A DNA stretch of 23,743 bases from a virus. The stretch spans positions 1-23,743 of the IMG/VR virus record IMGVR_UViG_3300045994_000614; one strand, given 5' to 3'. The notes below the pieces were generated by a model. The model ran no database searches, was not told the origin of the DNA, and worked only from the letters and a program-made list of their open reading frames with translations. Made by a program: the position numbers and the translations under genes. This document shows, one piece after another, positions 4,932-13,716 of the stretch (position 1 is the stretch's first letter; each line of letters starts with the position of its first letter).

Positions 4932-7900
4932 ATGAGTAATAATCAACCACTCACACATGTAGATCGTTCTGAAGTTTTTAAAGAACTCCTTAAACAGGAT
5001 ATAAACGCTTTAAGAGGATTTATGTACAAAGATGCTAATGATGTCATCGATACTATTAAGTATTGGAAAGTAAGACGTCAGGAGCCTGATGTAGTTAAAA
5101 ACAAAGATCAAAGGGATACTATTAGCCTTGAAATTATAAGGCTTGAAGCACTTTTGTTAGGTAAGACAGAGTTTACTTTTTCTTACTTTAAAATTGCAGA
5201 AGATAATATTATCAGTGCATCTGCCGAAATAATGTCTAAGGACTTATTTAAATCAATAGAACCTGTGTCAGGTGATACAGTTGTTGATTTAATGAAGGAT
5301 CTTGTTGATAAAGGAGGAAAAGTAATTCCTATGTTACCTGAAAAGATTAAATTAGTTGATCTTCGTGAAAAATGTAAATCTTTACTTTTGGAAGGTAAAG
5401 GCGAAGAAGCTATAGCATTTGCAACAAAATATCTTTCTGTAGGTAATTATATTCCTGATAAAAAGATAAAAGGCAAACCTGATCTGTATCACAAAGGAAG
5501 AATAGAAAGTTGGGTTGCAGAGATAACAAGAGGCCTTAAGTTTGTTAATAACTTAGAGCCAAAAAACCAGCCAGCTCCAATAGTAGACAAAACCCCTACT
5601 ACGCCTGTAACAGAATTACAGGATACGAAACCTGGAGCAAAAGAGGTGATTGCGGATACTGTACCTTCTACAAAGGTGGAACCAGAACCTGTAAAGACGA
5701 AGACAGAAGATGAACCTATTGTACCAAGAGAAGGTAGTGTAGAAATCAATATGAAAGAAAATCCTGAAGCATTCGAAATTTGGATGGCAGCTTCCGGTAG
5801 AACACTTGAAGATTGGTTTGGACCAGAGTTAATGGAAGATGATAAATATAAAGAATTTGACAGCATTCAAATAAGTACAGAAGACGTAGATAATTTGGTT
5901 AAGGAATTAATAGAAATCTATGGATTAAAAGCTAGTGAAGTTGTTGATGAAGAAGCAGATGAAAAAGCCGATGAGGATAATGTAAGCTTTGAAAATGATG
6001 ATTTGTCATTAGATGAAGAGATTACTCATATAGAGGATTTCCTCGTTAAATTGCATAAACTAAGAGGTACTGATTCTAAGAAACCTGAAAATCTTGATGA
6101 GATAAAAGAATTATGCAATACTTTCTTTGAATCAAGAGAAGATGAAGATTATGAAGAACAGGACAAAGTATTTGAAATCATAAGAGATCATCCTGAGAAC
6201 CTTAAAGATGCTAAGGCATTCTTTAATCTTATTTCTTATCCAAAACCAATTTTACTGACTGCAAAAGACGGTAAAGGTGTAATTACAACTGACAATTATA
6301 ATTCTGTTATTCTAGAAATAGAATCAGATTTAAAAGAAGCAGAAAGTAAAAAAGGAAATGAAGTAGATAAAGCTGTAGCAAAACTTGAAGACAAATGGGT
6401 TAATCACTTAAGAGGTCACATACTTGCTAGTAAAGAACAAAGAGCAGATAAAACTTTCTACATTGCTAATAAAGTAACTTTTTATACTCAATATCATGTA
6501 TATGATTTTATTGATAAAATAGCTAATGCAGAAATTACTAGCAAAAGTACAGCAACTGCACAAAGTGCAGCAACCGTACCAAGTACGGAAATAAAAGTTG
6601 ATGTTGTTATACCAAGACCAGATAAAGCTCCTGCACCAAAAACTGAAGACAAGCCAGTAGAAAAGACTCATGTGTGTACTACTATTGAAGAAGCTCTTGC
6701 TTTAGTTGTAAAAAATGGTGGCAAAGAAGCAGATGCTCAGACTCACCCATTTTGTGAAGCATTAAAAGGTACTACAATTTCTGCAGGACCATTCAAAATG
6801 ACTCTTGATGAAGTTAATTACAAAAACTACATCAATAGTAAATATGATGAAGCTTTAGCTCTTTACAAGTCTACTTTAACAACATATCCAATGGAAGATA
6901 TGGCTACATTAATTTCACAAGCCGTATCTACAAAACAAACTCCAGAAGATTTCGTTAAAGAAAATCTATCTTTAATTCAAAAAGAAGATGGTACATTCTT
7001 AAAAGTAACTGGTAAATTAGGTGATGCAGATTATAGTGCTAATATAACTTCTGAAGAAACATTCCTTTCCTGGGTGAAAGAGATGTATGAATTAGAGGAG
7101 AAAATAGGTATTAATGATGAGCCTGAGAAAGTTTATGAAGTTTCTACTACTATCAAATCCTATGTGGATTTTGAAAAACAAATAAAAGATAAAGCTACTA
7201 AAGTGGCTTTACCAGAACTACAGAAGTGGGCAAGAGAGGTTGCTTGTGATAAAGTATTCGGTGAAGACAATCACAAAACACCATTCTGGTTCAGTGCTGA
7301 GGATAAAGTAGATTATTTAAATAACTACATCGAAGCGTTGACACGTGCTCATTATACAACACCAGAAAGTAAAGCTAAAAAAGAGACTGAGCTTAGCAAT
7401 TATATTATTTCAAAACTTAAAGGCAGTACTGATTCACTTTTTAATTTTGTAAATGAACTCAGAAAGTATTGCACAGAAAAGAATCTTGATTATAATCTTA
7501 AGAGCTTAAAGGCTATAGTCCTATCCCTTGCAGAAACTCACAATAAGACAATGTTAGATAATTATCTGAAATTGTCAGGTGAGACAAAAGACAAGGAACC
7601 TGTATCAAAAAAAGGAGATGAAAAACCAATTGTAAATGAAACAATTGCTCCTATTGTTGAAGAGAAGATAGATGATATCAAAGACACTAACACAATTGTA
7701 AGCAAAATCTTTGCAGAAGCAAAAGATGTTAAAGACAAGCTTGCATTTAGTAAAGTTATTTGGAAGTATAGAGGTAATTCAGCTGCTGTATTAAGAGCTG
7801 CCATACATTTAATAATAGGTGATAAAAGAATTGTAGACCTAAAGTTAACTACGGTTGGCGAAGTAAATACATGGGTATCTGAAATTATTAGCAAAACTTC

Positions 7901-8192
7901 CTTAGAAACTGCTCCTGTTGATGTAAAAGATAAATCAACTATTCCATCTACTGCTGTAGAAGAAGATTTGTTTATAATTTTTGGTAATTCTGAGAAAAAA
8001 ACATTCAGAGATAACTTGGATCGTTTAATAGAAGCAAACGAGGATTCCACAGAATTTCGTGGAAAACTTATTGATGCTATGAAAGCGAGTAAAGCATCTC
8101 ATGTAATGACTGTAGCTAAGCAATCTATGGAAGAAATGCACAAAATGATAAAGAGTGCATTCGAGAGAAAAGAGGATAAACAATTAAAATAA
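4932..8192 (+). CDS. Large multidomain protein with repeated PST linkers
   Basis: This 1086-residue protein is the largest gene in the window and is unrecognised. Acidic helical modules alternate with Pro/Thr/Lys-rich linkers near residues 215-265, 540-585, 875-920 and 985-1005, three of which carry a [VI]PST core (VPSTKVEPEP, VPSTEIKVDV, IPSTAVEEDL). Modules often end in a W-V-x-E-[IM] helix just before a linker or loop (SWVAEITRG, SWVKEMYEL, TWVSEIISK), suggesting a repeated fold. No enzyme motif, signal peptide or membrane segment is visible. It could be a scaffold, virion or host-interacting protein. The leader contains AAAAAATCAATTATG and twin palindromes. Confidence 0.8.
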   Translation: MSNNQPLTHVDRSEVFKELLKQDINALRGFMYKDANDVIDTIKYWKVRRQEPDVVKNKDQRDTISLEIIRLEALLLGKTEFTFSYFKIAEDNIISASAEIMSKDLFKSIEPVSGDTVVDLMKDLVDKGGKVIPMLPEKIKLVDLREKCKSLLLEGKGEEAIAFATKYLSVGNYIPDKKIKGKPDLYHKGRIESWVAEITRGLKFVNNLEPKNQPAPIVDKTPTTPVTELQDTKPGAKEVIADTVPSTKVEPEPVKTKTEDEPIVPREGSVEINMKENPEAFEIWMAASGRTLEDWFGPELMEDDKYKEFDSIQISTEDVDNLVKELIEIYGLKASEVVDEEADEKADEDNVSFENDDLSLDEEITHIEDFLVKLHKLRGTDSKKPENLDEIKELCNTFFESREDEDYEEQDKVFEIIRDHPENLKDAKAFFNLISYPKPILLTAKDGKGVITTDNYNSVILEIESDLKEAESKKGNEVDKAVAKLEDKWVNHLRGHILASKEQRADKTFYIANKVTFYTQYHVYDFIDKIANAEITSKSTATAQSAATVPSTEIKVDVVIPRPDKAPAPKTEDKPVEKTHVCTTIEEALALVVKNGGKEADAQTHPFCEALKGTTISAGPFKMTLDEVNYKNYINSKYDEALALYKSTLTTYPMEDMATLISQAVSTKQTPEDFVKENLSLIQKEDGTFLKVTGKLGDADYSANITSEETFLSWVKEMYELEEKIGINDEPEKVYEVSTTIKSYVDFEKQIKDKATKVALPELQKWAREVACDKVFGEDNHKTPFWFSAEDKVDYLNNYIEALTRAHYTTPESKAKKETELSNYIISKLKGSTDSLFNFVNELRKYCTEKNLDYNLKSLKAIVLSLAETHNKTMLDNYLKLSGETKDKEPVSKKGDEKPIVNETIAPIVEEKIDDIKDTNTIVSKIFAEAKDVKDKLAFSKVIWKYRGNSAAVLRAAIHLIIGDKRIVDLKLTTVGEVNTWVSEIISKTSLETAPVDVKDKSTIPSTAVEEDLFIIFGNSEKKTFRDNLDRLIEANEDSTEFRGKLIDAMKASKASHVMTVAKQSMEEMHKMIKSAFERKEDKQLK

Positions 8193-8210
8193 CTTAGCTT
8201 AAATGTGTAT

Positions 8211-8316
8211 GGCCCCAATATCTATTCGAGGTATCTAATAAGAGAATCTTATCCTACTCTTTTAAAGGACAAATCGGATTATACCAGCTGAAATGGGTAG
8301 TATTGGGGCCTTTTTT
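8211..8316 (+). ncRNA. Long-stem, 80-base-loop RNA element ending in a U-tract
   Basis: GGCCCCAATA (8211-8220) pairs perfectly with TATTGGGGCC (8301-8310), followed by TTTTTT. The enclosed 80 bases contain nested pairing (GGTAT with ATACC; AAGAG with CTCTT). It lies between the 1086-residue gene and the three-gene operon, 17 bases before the latter's start. It can terminate transcription but is larger than needed for that. Confidence 0.6.
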
Positions 8317-8333
8317 ATTTAATAACATACGAT

Positions 8334-8939
8334 ATGGCAAAAGAACAAATGAATGCTATTAAATTAGCTAAATTAAAAATTCAGATTGACATAATTCGTA
8401 AGTGTATCTATCTATCACAAAATATCATATTAAGTAATGCATTTAAAGTAAGTTTAAATCAGACACATTTCTTTTTAGCTAGACTTTCTTTTGTTATACC
8501 AAATGCAACAGATTATATTAAATCAATGCAGGACTCAAATGATATTCTAGTATATGGATTAAAAAGACAAATTTCTATTTCTTTGAAAAACCTTATGTAC
8601 ATGAAGGATAAAGACTTGTACATTGGTGATTTATTTTGGTTTAGTATACATGATATAAGATCTGGTTATATTTTATTATATCCTAGTATTAATACCGGTT
8701 TTGCTAATTATGTGTTTTTCCTAAGAGAAGTAATAGATCCATTTGATGGTACTACCTATTTCCCAGGAGATGTCAAATTAATAAGACATGTAGGTCATGT
8801 ACTAAATAGTATACCAAAACTATCAGATAAGGAATTAGGAAGATACTTACCATTTTATATACTACGTAAAGATGAGATACTAAAAGAATTAGATCAACTA
8901 AAACGATCATTAAACCAAACTCAAAATGAACGAAATTAA
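8334..8939 (+). CDS. Hypothetical protein, first gene of the ANL operon
   Basis: This 201-residue protein is unrecognised. The N-terminal half is helical (LKIQIDIIRKCIYLSQNI), and the middle is aromatic beta-type sequence (LYIGDLFWFSIHDIRSGYIL, then PFDGTTYFPGD). A charged C-terminal helix (KDEILKELDQLKRSLNQT) could be a coiled coil. No signal peptide or confident membrane span is visible. Its end overlaps the next start by 14 bases, tying it to the adenylating-enzyme operon. A carrier or partner role is possible only by context. Confidence 0.65.
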   Translation: MAKEQMNAIKLAKLKIQIDIIRKCIYLSQNIILSNAFKVSLNQTHFFLARLSFVIPNATDYIKSMQDSNDILVYGLKRQISISLKNLMYMKDKDLYIGDLFWFSIHDIRSGYILLYPSINTGFANYVFFLREVIDPFDGTTYFPGDVKLIRHVGHVLNSIPKLSDKELGRYLPFYILRKDEILKELDQLKRSLNQTQNERN

Positions 8940-9294
8940 TAAAAGTGCACACTTGCTTTTTAAGCAAATGTTCAGTAATAAAATAGTCCAACTGGAATCA
9001 GAAGCAGCTCGAAAAGAAAGTAATGGTGCTTTTACTAGGCAACTAGATATTAGCAAACTTAAAAACAAAATTGAACTTTTTATAGAGCAACGTGCTTTTG
9101 GTAAATTTGAACTAAGAGTTCTGGAAAAGAATGCAGATAGTATTGAATCCTATAAATATGCTTTAGTAGTAAAAAACTACGAAAAGGAAATTAAGGATAA
9201 ACATACTACTCTATTCATAATAACTATAGATAGTTCTTTTACTGAAGTACTTTTCTATCAGATGTCTATTAATAATGTAATAGTACCATTATGA
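8926..9294 (+). CDS. Hypothetical protein coupled to the adenylating enzyme
   Basis: This 122-residue protein overlaps its upstream neighbour by 14 bases, and its TGA stop overlaps the next ATG as ATGA (9291-9294). A helical N-terminus (SAHLLFKQMFSNKIVQLESE) is followed by an alternating beta region (YKYALVVKNYEK, TTLFIITIDSSFTEVLFYQM). No family recognised. The tight coupling suggests its product acts with the ANL-like protein. Confidence 0.6.
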   Translation: MNEINKSAHLLFKQMFSNKIVQLESEAARKESNGAFTRQLDISKLKNKIELFIEQRAFGKFELRVLEKNADSIESYKYALVVKNYEKEIKDKHTTLFIITIDSSFTEVLFYQMSINNVIVPL

Positions 9295-9551
9295 AACTAA
9301 TAGATTATTTGTTGACCGTCTTTGAAGCAAGATGGGATACCACTTTTGGTGTAGATGATTTTTGAAAATTAATAACTTTCAAAGAGTTTATACAAGAAGT
9401 AAAATATTTTTTAGTTATCATAAGAAATATTAGAACTACATTTCGGCATGATATTACATTTGGACTATTAGGAGAAAATAGTACAAGTTACATTGCCTGT
9501 TATATTGCATTAATTCTTTCTAATGTAGATTTTTACTTAATCCCTCACAGA
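9291..9551 (+). pseudogene. N-terminal segment of the ANL enzyme, split by an in-frame TGA
   Basis: ATG 9291 overlaps the upstream stop (ATGA) and opens a frame that meets TGA at 9363-9365 after 24 codons, then stays open into the downstream gene. The part after the TGA reads like a standard adenylating-enzyme N-terminus: ITFKEFIQEVKYFL (compare the family's usual TYxEL start), then an FGLLGENSTSYIACYIALIL-type strand-helix, then DFYLIP. No ATG occurs between the TGA and 9552. This is therefore coding sequence separated by one stop codon. It could reflect a nonsense mutation, stop-codon readthrough or a sequencing error. TGA appears to act as a real stop elsewhere here (ATGA overlaps at 2287 and 9291). 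Confidence 0.65.
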
Positions 9552-10946
9552 ATGAGTGATAAAGCAATAAAGTCTGTAATCATTAATGAAGAACTTAATG
9601 TATTATTTTATTCTGAACCACATCAGGTATTAGATAATAGAAAGCGAACATTATTTGCAACTATATCATCTTTACCATGGTTTAAGCAAGTAGTAGGCCT
9701 ACAGAATAAACTATATATACTACGTAAATCAGATGCTTTAGACATTACAGATAGTGAAATTAACGCTGCAATGTATGAAGCTGTATCTGCATCTATGAAG
9801 TTAGAAGACTTAAGAACATTACTTTATGGTAACTTTGTAAAAAGACATAGAGTTATAAATATGTTTTCTTCTGGAGTAGATAAAGTACATCCAAGTTTAA
9901 TCTACTTTGATAATAACACTATATATGAAAGTATATTAAAACTATCTGATTCATTATCATTGCCTGATCTTGACCGCAGAAAAATATATTCTGAGGTAGA
10001 TTACGATTATGCACCTGTATGGACTATACTATTACCATTAGTAGAGAATGCCATTTTTGTATCAAATCAATCTCAAGCTGAGATATTAATTGAGTCTTCA
10101 TCATCATTTGAAGATAAATGGAACTTTGTTACCGGAGAATTATATGAAACAAGGATTATCGGTAAATTATTAATGGAAGACTGGTTATACTGGCCTTTCA
10201 GAGTAATTACTAGATATTTATTAAGAAAGCACCTTAATTACGGGACAAAGAAAAAGGCAATTATTATTATAAATGCCTTCCTATCACCAAGGATATTAAA
10301 AACTGTCTTAGCTAAATTTCCGATTTATACTACTTATGGTATGCAGGAATGTAATCATATTCTAGCTATTAACGATTATTCAGGCGTTGATATGTTAGAA
10401 GATAATTGTGTAGGTAAATTTATTAAAGGAGTATCAGGAGATATAAAACAATTATATCATACTGCAGACGAAGGTTCCTTAGTAATTACTTCTAAGCTTT
10501 TAAGTGACTATCTTTCTTTTGAAAGAGATATTTGGTGGGATACCAGAGATCATGCAAACATAAAGAATGATTTGTTATTTATATATGGTAAAATGAGATA
10601 TAATATAGATAACTCTAGTACTATAGGAGCAAACTTTGAAAATGTGGAACGTATAATAAAAAGCGTACCATACTTTAAAGAAGTACTAATATTCAAGGAT
10701 GGTAAAGACATGTATCATGTATTAGTGTATCCAAACATGAAATCTGTTGAAGCTATACAGCGTGGACTATTGTATCTTTCATCAATCATAAAGCCATTTG
10801 TAGGCATGCTAAATGAAAACTTTGGCATTGATTTCTTTGTAGATATAAAAGTAATGCATTCACCATTCTTAAAATCTCATACTGATAAAATCCGTAAAGG
10901 AGCTTATATTGCTATTATAGAAGAAGAATATAAACAAAAAGGTTGA
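9552..10946 (+). CDS. Divergent acyl-CoA synthetase-like (ANL superfamily) adenylating protein
   Basis: The uninterrupted part is 464 residues; with the upstream segment it would be about 551, normal for the family. ANL enzymes activate a carboxylic acid as acyl-AMP. Landmarks, numbered from ATG 9552: INMFSSG (102-108) in place of the Ser/Thr/Gly-rich P-loop, but the following TTGxPK is replaced by VDKVHPS; TTYGMQE (260-266) for the YGxTE motif; WWDTRD (328-333) for TGD; IYGKMR (344-349) and FENVERII (362-369) for the GR hinge and following helix; DKIRKG (445-450) with a Lys at the usual catalytic position. The segment before YGMQE resembles long-chain acyl-CoA synthetases. The altered P-loop makes activity uncertain. 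Such genes are unusual in phages. Confidence 0.7.
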   Translation: MSDKAIKSVIINEELNVLFYSEPHQVLDNRKRTLFATISSLPWFKQVVGLQNKLYILRKSDALDITDSEINAAMYEAVSASMKLEDLRTLLYGNFVKRHRVINMFSSGVDKVHPSLIYFDNNTIYESILKLSDSLSLPDLDRRKIYSEVDYDYAPVWTILLPLVENAIFVSNQSQAEILIESSSSFEDKWNFVTGELYETRIIGKLLMEDWLYWPFRVITRYLLRKHLNYGTKKKAIIIINAFLSPRILKTVLAKFPIYTTYGMQECNHILAINDYSGVDMLEDNCVGKFIKGVSGDIKQLYHTADEGSLVITSKLLSDYLSFERDIWWDTRDHANIKNDLLFIYGKMRYNIDNSSTIGANFENVERIIKSVPYFKEVLIFKDGKDMYHVLVYPNMKSVEAIQRGLLYLSSIIKPFVGMLNENFGIDFFVDIKVMHSPFLKSHTDKIRKGAYIAIIEEEYKQKG

Positions 10947-12540
10947 TGTTGTTGTACTTAGATAAATGACTGCAAACTGTCATCTACACTAAATAGGTAG
11001 GATCTTTAAATAACTGAATGCATGAAAGGGCAGTCTCCATACGGGGATCAAATCAGGAAGTGATCGGCTAAGGTTTAACAACTATAAACAAGTTATTCAT
11101 TCTAACATAGAATGTCAGCAGACCATAGATTGAGGTCAAATGCTATAACCCTTCATGATAATCAAAATGCATTGGTGCATGTAAGGTACGCATACCTGGT
11201 ACACGAAGTTGAAGTGAAGAACTAAACTATAAGTCTTTCTATGAGAAACATTATGAGTAGCAAGAAGGGTGGAATCCCCAGGTAAAAAATTGTCTGTTAA
11301 GGCTACCGAAGAAATGCTAGAATAACATCGACACAAGGGTTGTGTGGGAGGAAAAAGAGTCGAGGCAGTGATTGTCTTGGTTACGTTTAACGAGGCGGTG
11401 TACTTAAGTGTACAACAGCTGGGCAACGAATATTCTAGATCCCCTACTCTCGGCAATTGTCACGAGGACTAAAGAAATCGGGAGAAATGAGAGAAACGGG
11501 GTGACGTATGACTAACGGGAACAATAAGAGGTCAACTATCGCCAGTTATTATTGGGATGACTGGGGTTAAAAGCAGGATCTAATCCCTATTTCTGTAATT
11601 GTCATAAAACAGGGGGTCAAAGACGACCTGGGAATAGGAACAACTGTGAATGATAGAAAGGATATTATTTTTGCTACACTGTAAATAAAAATTCAAGTAA
11701 TCGTAGTACTAAGAGACGTTCTTATATACATTAGCATTATGTAAGAATAAGTTCAAAAGTAGCCCATGGTTAATGGGATGCCTTATGGCTTCGTGGTTGA
11801 AATCCACCGTTGAAAGAATAATAAAATACAGCCAACTATTTGGATAATAGACATTTTCCCAACAATACATATCAGATTCTGGAGTATCTTACGTAAAGGC
11901 CTACAATAGACGTGATGTCACGACACTAATGGGTCTTAAGATATAGAAGGACAACCCACCGCAGGTAGAACCGGCTAAAGAGGTAGGGGGTGAAACCTAC
12001 TCATTATTAAGTGCACTATTACATTAGGTACATGTGTTGAAGTCGAAAAAAAGAGTAAAGGATTATCATTATAGTCAAACACTCACTTCTTTATATATGT
12101 CAAAAAATTAACAAATTTTTCTGATTGAGGAGAAGAAGTAGATCCTAAAGAATATCTTAGGATAGTATCACTATCTAACTAGTAGGACATCATTTAATAA
12201 GTAAATACACAACGAGTGTACGTTATACAAACAACGTGTTATATTAGACATTATATGTCGAAAAATATGAAAAATGTTCCATAAGTTAAGCAAGGAACTA
12301 GAACTACAGGCTTACAAGCAGGAAGCACTCAAGTAGTTAACGTAATCCATTTCTGTTTGGTATACAGTTTAGTCAGCAATGAGTAGATGTAGACTATCGA
12401 TAAGAGGAGACCATAGCATTCAAATCTTGAGAAGAATAAATAACATAAGAGTAAAAAAGGATTTCAAAGCGCATGAAGCGAAAATGTACTCATAAGTTAA
12501 CTACTCTGCTTCAACACTAATTTGGCTAAACATTAGCGTT
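10947..12540 (+). ncRNA. Giant (about 1.6 kb) structured non-coding region
   Basis: No + strand reading frame resembles a protein, and a 106-codon frame on the - strand (11136-11456) has no family features. Perfect short hairpins crowd the sequence: ATGAC/GTCAT (10966), CATTCTA/TAGAATG (11098-11114), ATGCA/TGCAT (11167), AGGTA/TACCT (11184), ACACAA/TTGTGT (11331-11345), TGTAC/GTACA (11399), CCCAT/ATGGG (11763), GTGG/CCAC (11793), ATCCTAA/TTAGGAT (12142-12163) and GCTAA/TTAGC (12525-12537). CCTATTTC (11586) pairs with GGAATAGG (11631) around an internal GGTC/GACC hairpin. Base composition is more balanced than in the genes, especially at 11260-11640. I see no group II domain V and no convincing group I core. 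It resembles giant phage RNAs of the GOLLD/ROOL type in style, but I cannot assign it. Confidence 0.65.
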
Positions 12541-12999
12541 ATGAAAATTCAAAGTTATAATCATTTTAAACTTTTAAAAAGTGATCTCCCAGAGATTACC
12601 AAAAACAAAGTTATTACAGATGTAGATGTTGGAGGGATAAAACTTGTTTATCAAGTTACCATACGTCAATGTTTAACTTTCTTATTTTTTGATAAGCTTA
12701 TTATAATACCATTACCATCTTTACATATTTCATCTATTCAAAAAGTATTTCTTAAACCATATAAAGAATATTATTCTAGAATAAAAGAAAATAAAAATTT
12801 ACCTAAAAGTTTATGGGGTAAAAATAATGATCCATTAACAGCTTTATGGGTAGAAATGGAATTTGATTATGAAAGTGTTAAACCAGGCAAAAGTATAATA
12901 GAAGATAAAAAAGAAATAAGAGATACAAACATTACAAAGCATTTGAATAAAATAGAAAAATCTTTTTTTATAAAATCAAAGAACAATCAATTTGTTTAA
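12541..12999 (+). CDS. Hypothetical protein after the giant RNA
   Basis: This 152-residue protein is unrecognised. Its first half is beta-like (VDVGGIKLVYQVTIRQ, then LTFLFFDKLIIIPLPSL), and the C-terminus is a basic, Lys/Asn-rich helical tail. It is very AT-rich. Its ATG begins three bases after a small hairpin (GCTAA-ACA-TTAGC) that ends the structured non-coding region, so its translation may depend on how that RNA folds. Confidence 0.6.
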   Translation: MKIQSYNHFKLLKSDLPEITKNKVITDVDVGGIKLVYQVTIRQCLTFLFFDKLIIIPLPSLHISSIQKVFLKPYKEYYSRIKENKNLPKSLWGKNNDPLTALWVEMEFDYESVKPGKSIIEDKKEIRDTNITKHLNKIEKSFFIKSKNNQFV

Positions 13000-13022
13000 T
13001 CAACATCAAAAAATCAATTATC

Positions 13023-13616
13023 ATGGAAGACCAGAACAAAGAAAACAGAAACGAGAATCGTAACGAAAACCGTAATGAAAAGAGAGATAAAGAATTTCTC
13101 AAAGGTGAAGCTCAGGGTAACAAGAGTGGTCGTGATCTTATTAATGTCACGATAAGTAAGGATATGTTGAATGCTTTAAGCCAGGCTGCAAGAAATGCAA
13201 TCAGTCTTGAGGAAGCTGCATTGGAAATTGATACTGTAAATCCAGCAAAAATTACGTTGGAAGCTACTCTTTATATGCTCAAGAGTAAACCTGCAAATGA
13301 CAAAATCTCTAAAAGAGATGCTAAGAAAAAAGATTGCTTCACACCTAAAGTAGTAGGTATTGTATCTGTAGAAGTTAATACTATGACAAATGTAGTAAAA
13401 CCTGGTTTTATTACTATTAATGGTAGTATTGATATTCCAAAATCAGGTCGTCGTATTGTAAAAGCAGACGAATGTATTTTTGACAACGAACTTGATGCAA
13501 GAGAAGTTGCAAGAGTATTGACTGAAATTGAACTTGAAAGAGCTACTGAAATGTTGAATGAAGCCACAGAAGCTGTTAATTTTATCAAGAAACAGCTTGA
13601 TGACGATCGTTACTAG
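13023..13616 (+). CDS. Hypothetical protein with Asn/Arg/Glu repeat N-terminus
   Basis: This 197-residue protein starts with low-complexity NENRNENRNEKRDKE repeats (residues about 7-24), probably disordered. A soluble alpha/beta domain follows (DLINVTISKDMLNALSQA; VVGIVSVEVNTMTNVVKPGF; a GRRIVKADECIFDNELDARE segment) and then a long charged C-terminal helix (EIELERATEMLNEATEAV). The leader AAAAAATCAATTATC and less AT-biased codons match the 1086-residue gene, suggesting high expression. No family recognised. It ends with TAG before a hairpin-rich spacer. Confidence 0.65.
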   Translation: MEDQNKENRNENRNENRNEKRDKEFLKGEAQGNKSGRDLINVTISKDMLNALSQAARNAISLEEAALEIDTVNPAKITLEATLYMLKSKPANDKISKRDAKKKDCFTPKVVGIVSVEVNTMTNVVKPGFITINGSIDIPKSGRRIVKADECIFDNELDAREVARVLTEIELERATEMLNEATEAVNFIKKQLDDDRY

Positions 13617-13630
13617 AATAATCTAGCCTT

Positions 13631-13690
13631 GATAGAGATACTAATACTATCTTGTTTCTCACTGTGGGTAGGTTAAGCCCACTCTATTTT
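13631..13690 (+). terminator. Hairpins with T-rich tail
   Basis: GATAG (13631-13635) pairs with CTATC (13647-13651), and GTGGG (13664-13668) pairs with CCCAC (13678-13682), the latter followed by TCTATTTTAT. The second is the likely terminator; the next gene starts about 27 bases later. Confidence 0.5.
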
Positions 13691-13716
13691 ATCAACGATT
13701 AATTAATCTTTATATC

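Noticed and set aside
7562-8050. 162-codon - strand frame inside the 1086-residue gene
   Set aside because: Antisense shadow of a clear coding frame; hydrophobic Ser/Leu-rich composition typical of such shadows.
11136-11456. 106-codon frame on the - strand in the 10.9-12.5 kb non-coding region
   Set aside because: Opposite to every gene here, no recognisable sequence pattern, and the interval is full of hairpins; probably chance.
10947-12540. Group II or group I intron
   Set aside because: I found no domain V-like hairpin, no convincing P7 core and no intron-encoded protein, and the flanking genes are complete. AAGATATAG at 11938 resembles a group I 3' core element but lacks a matching partner by eye.
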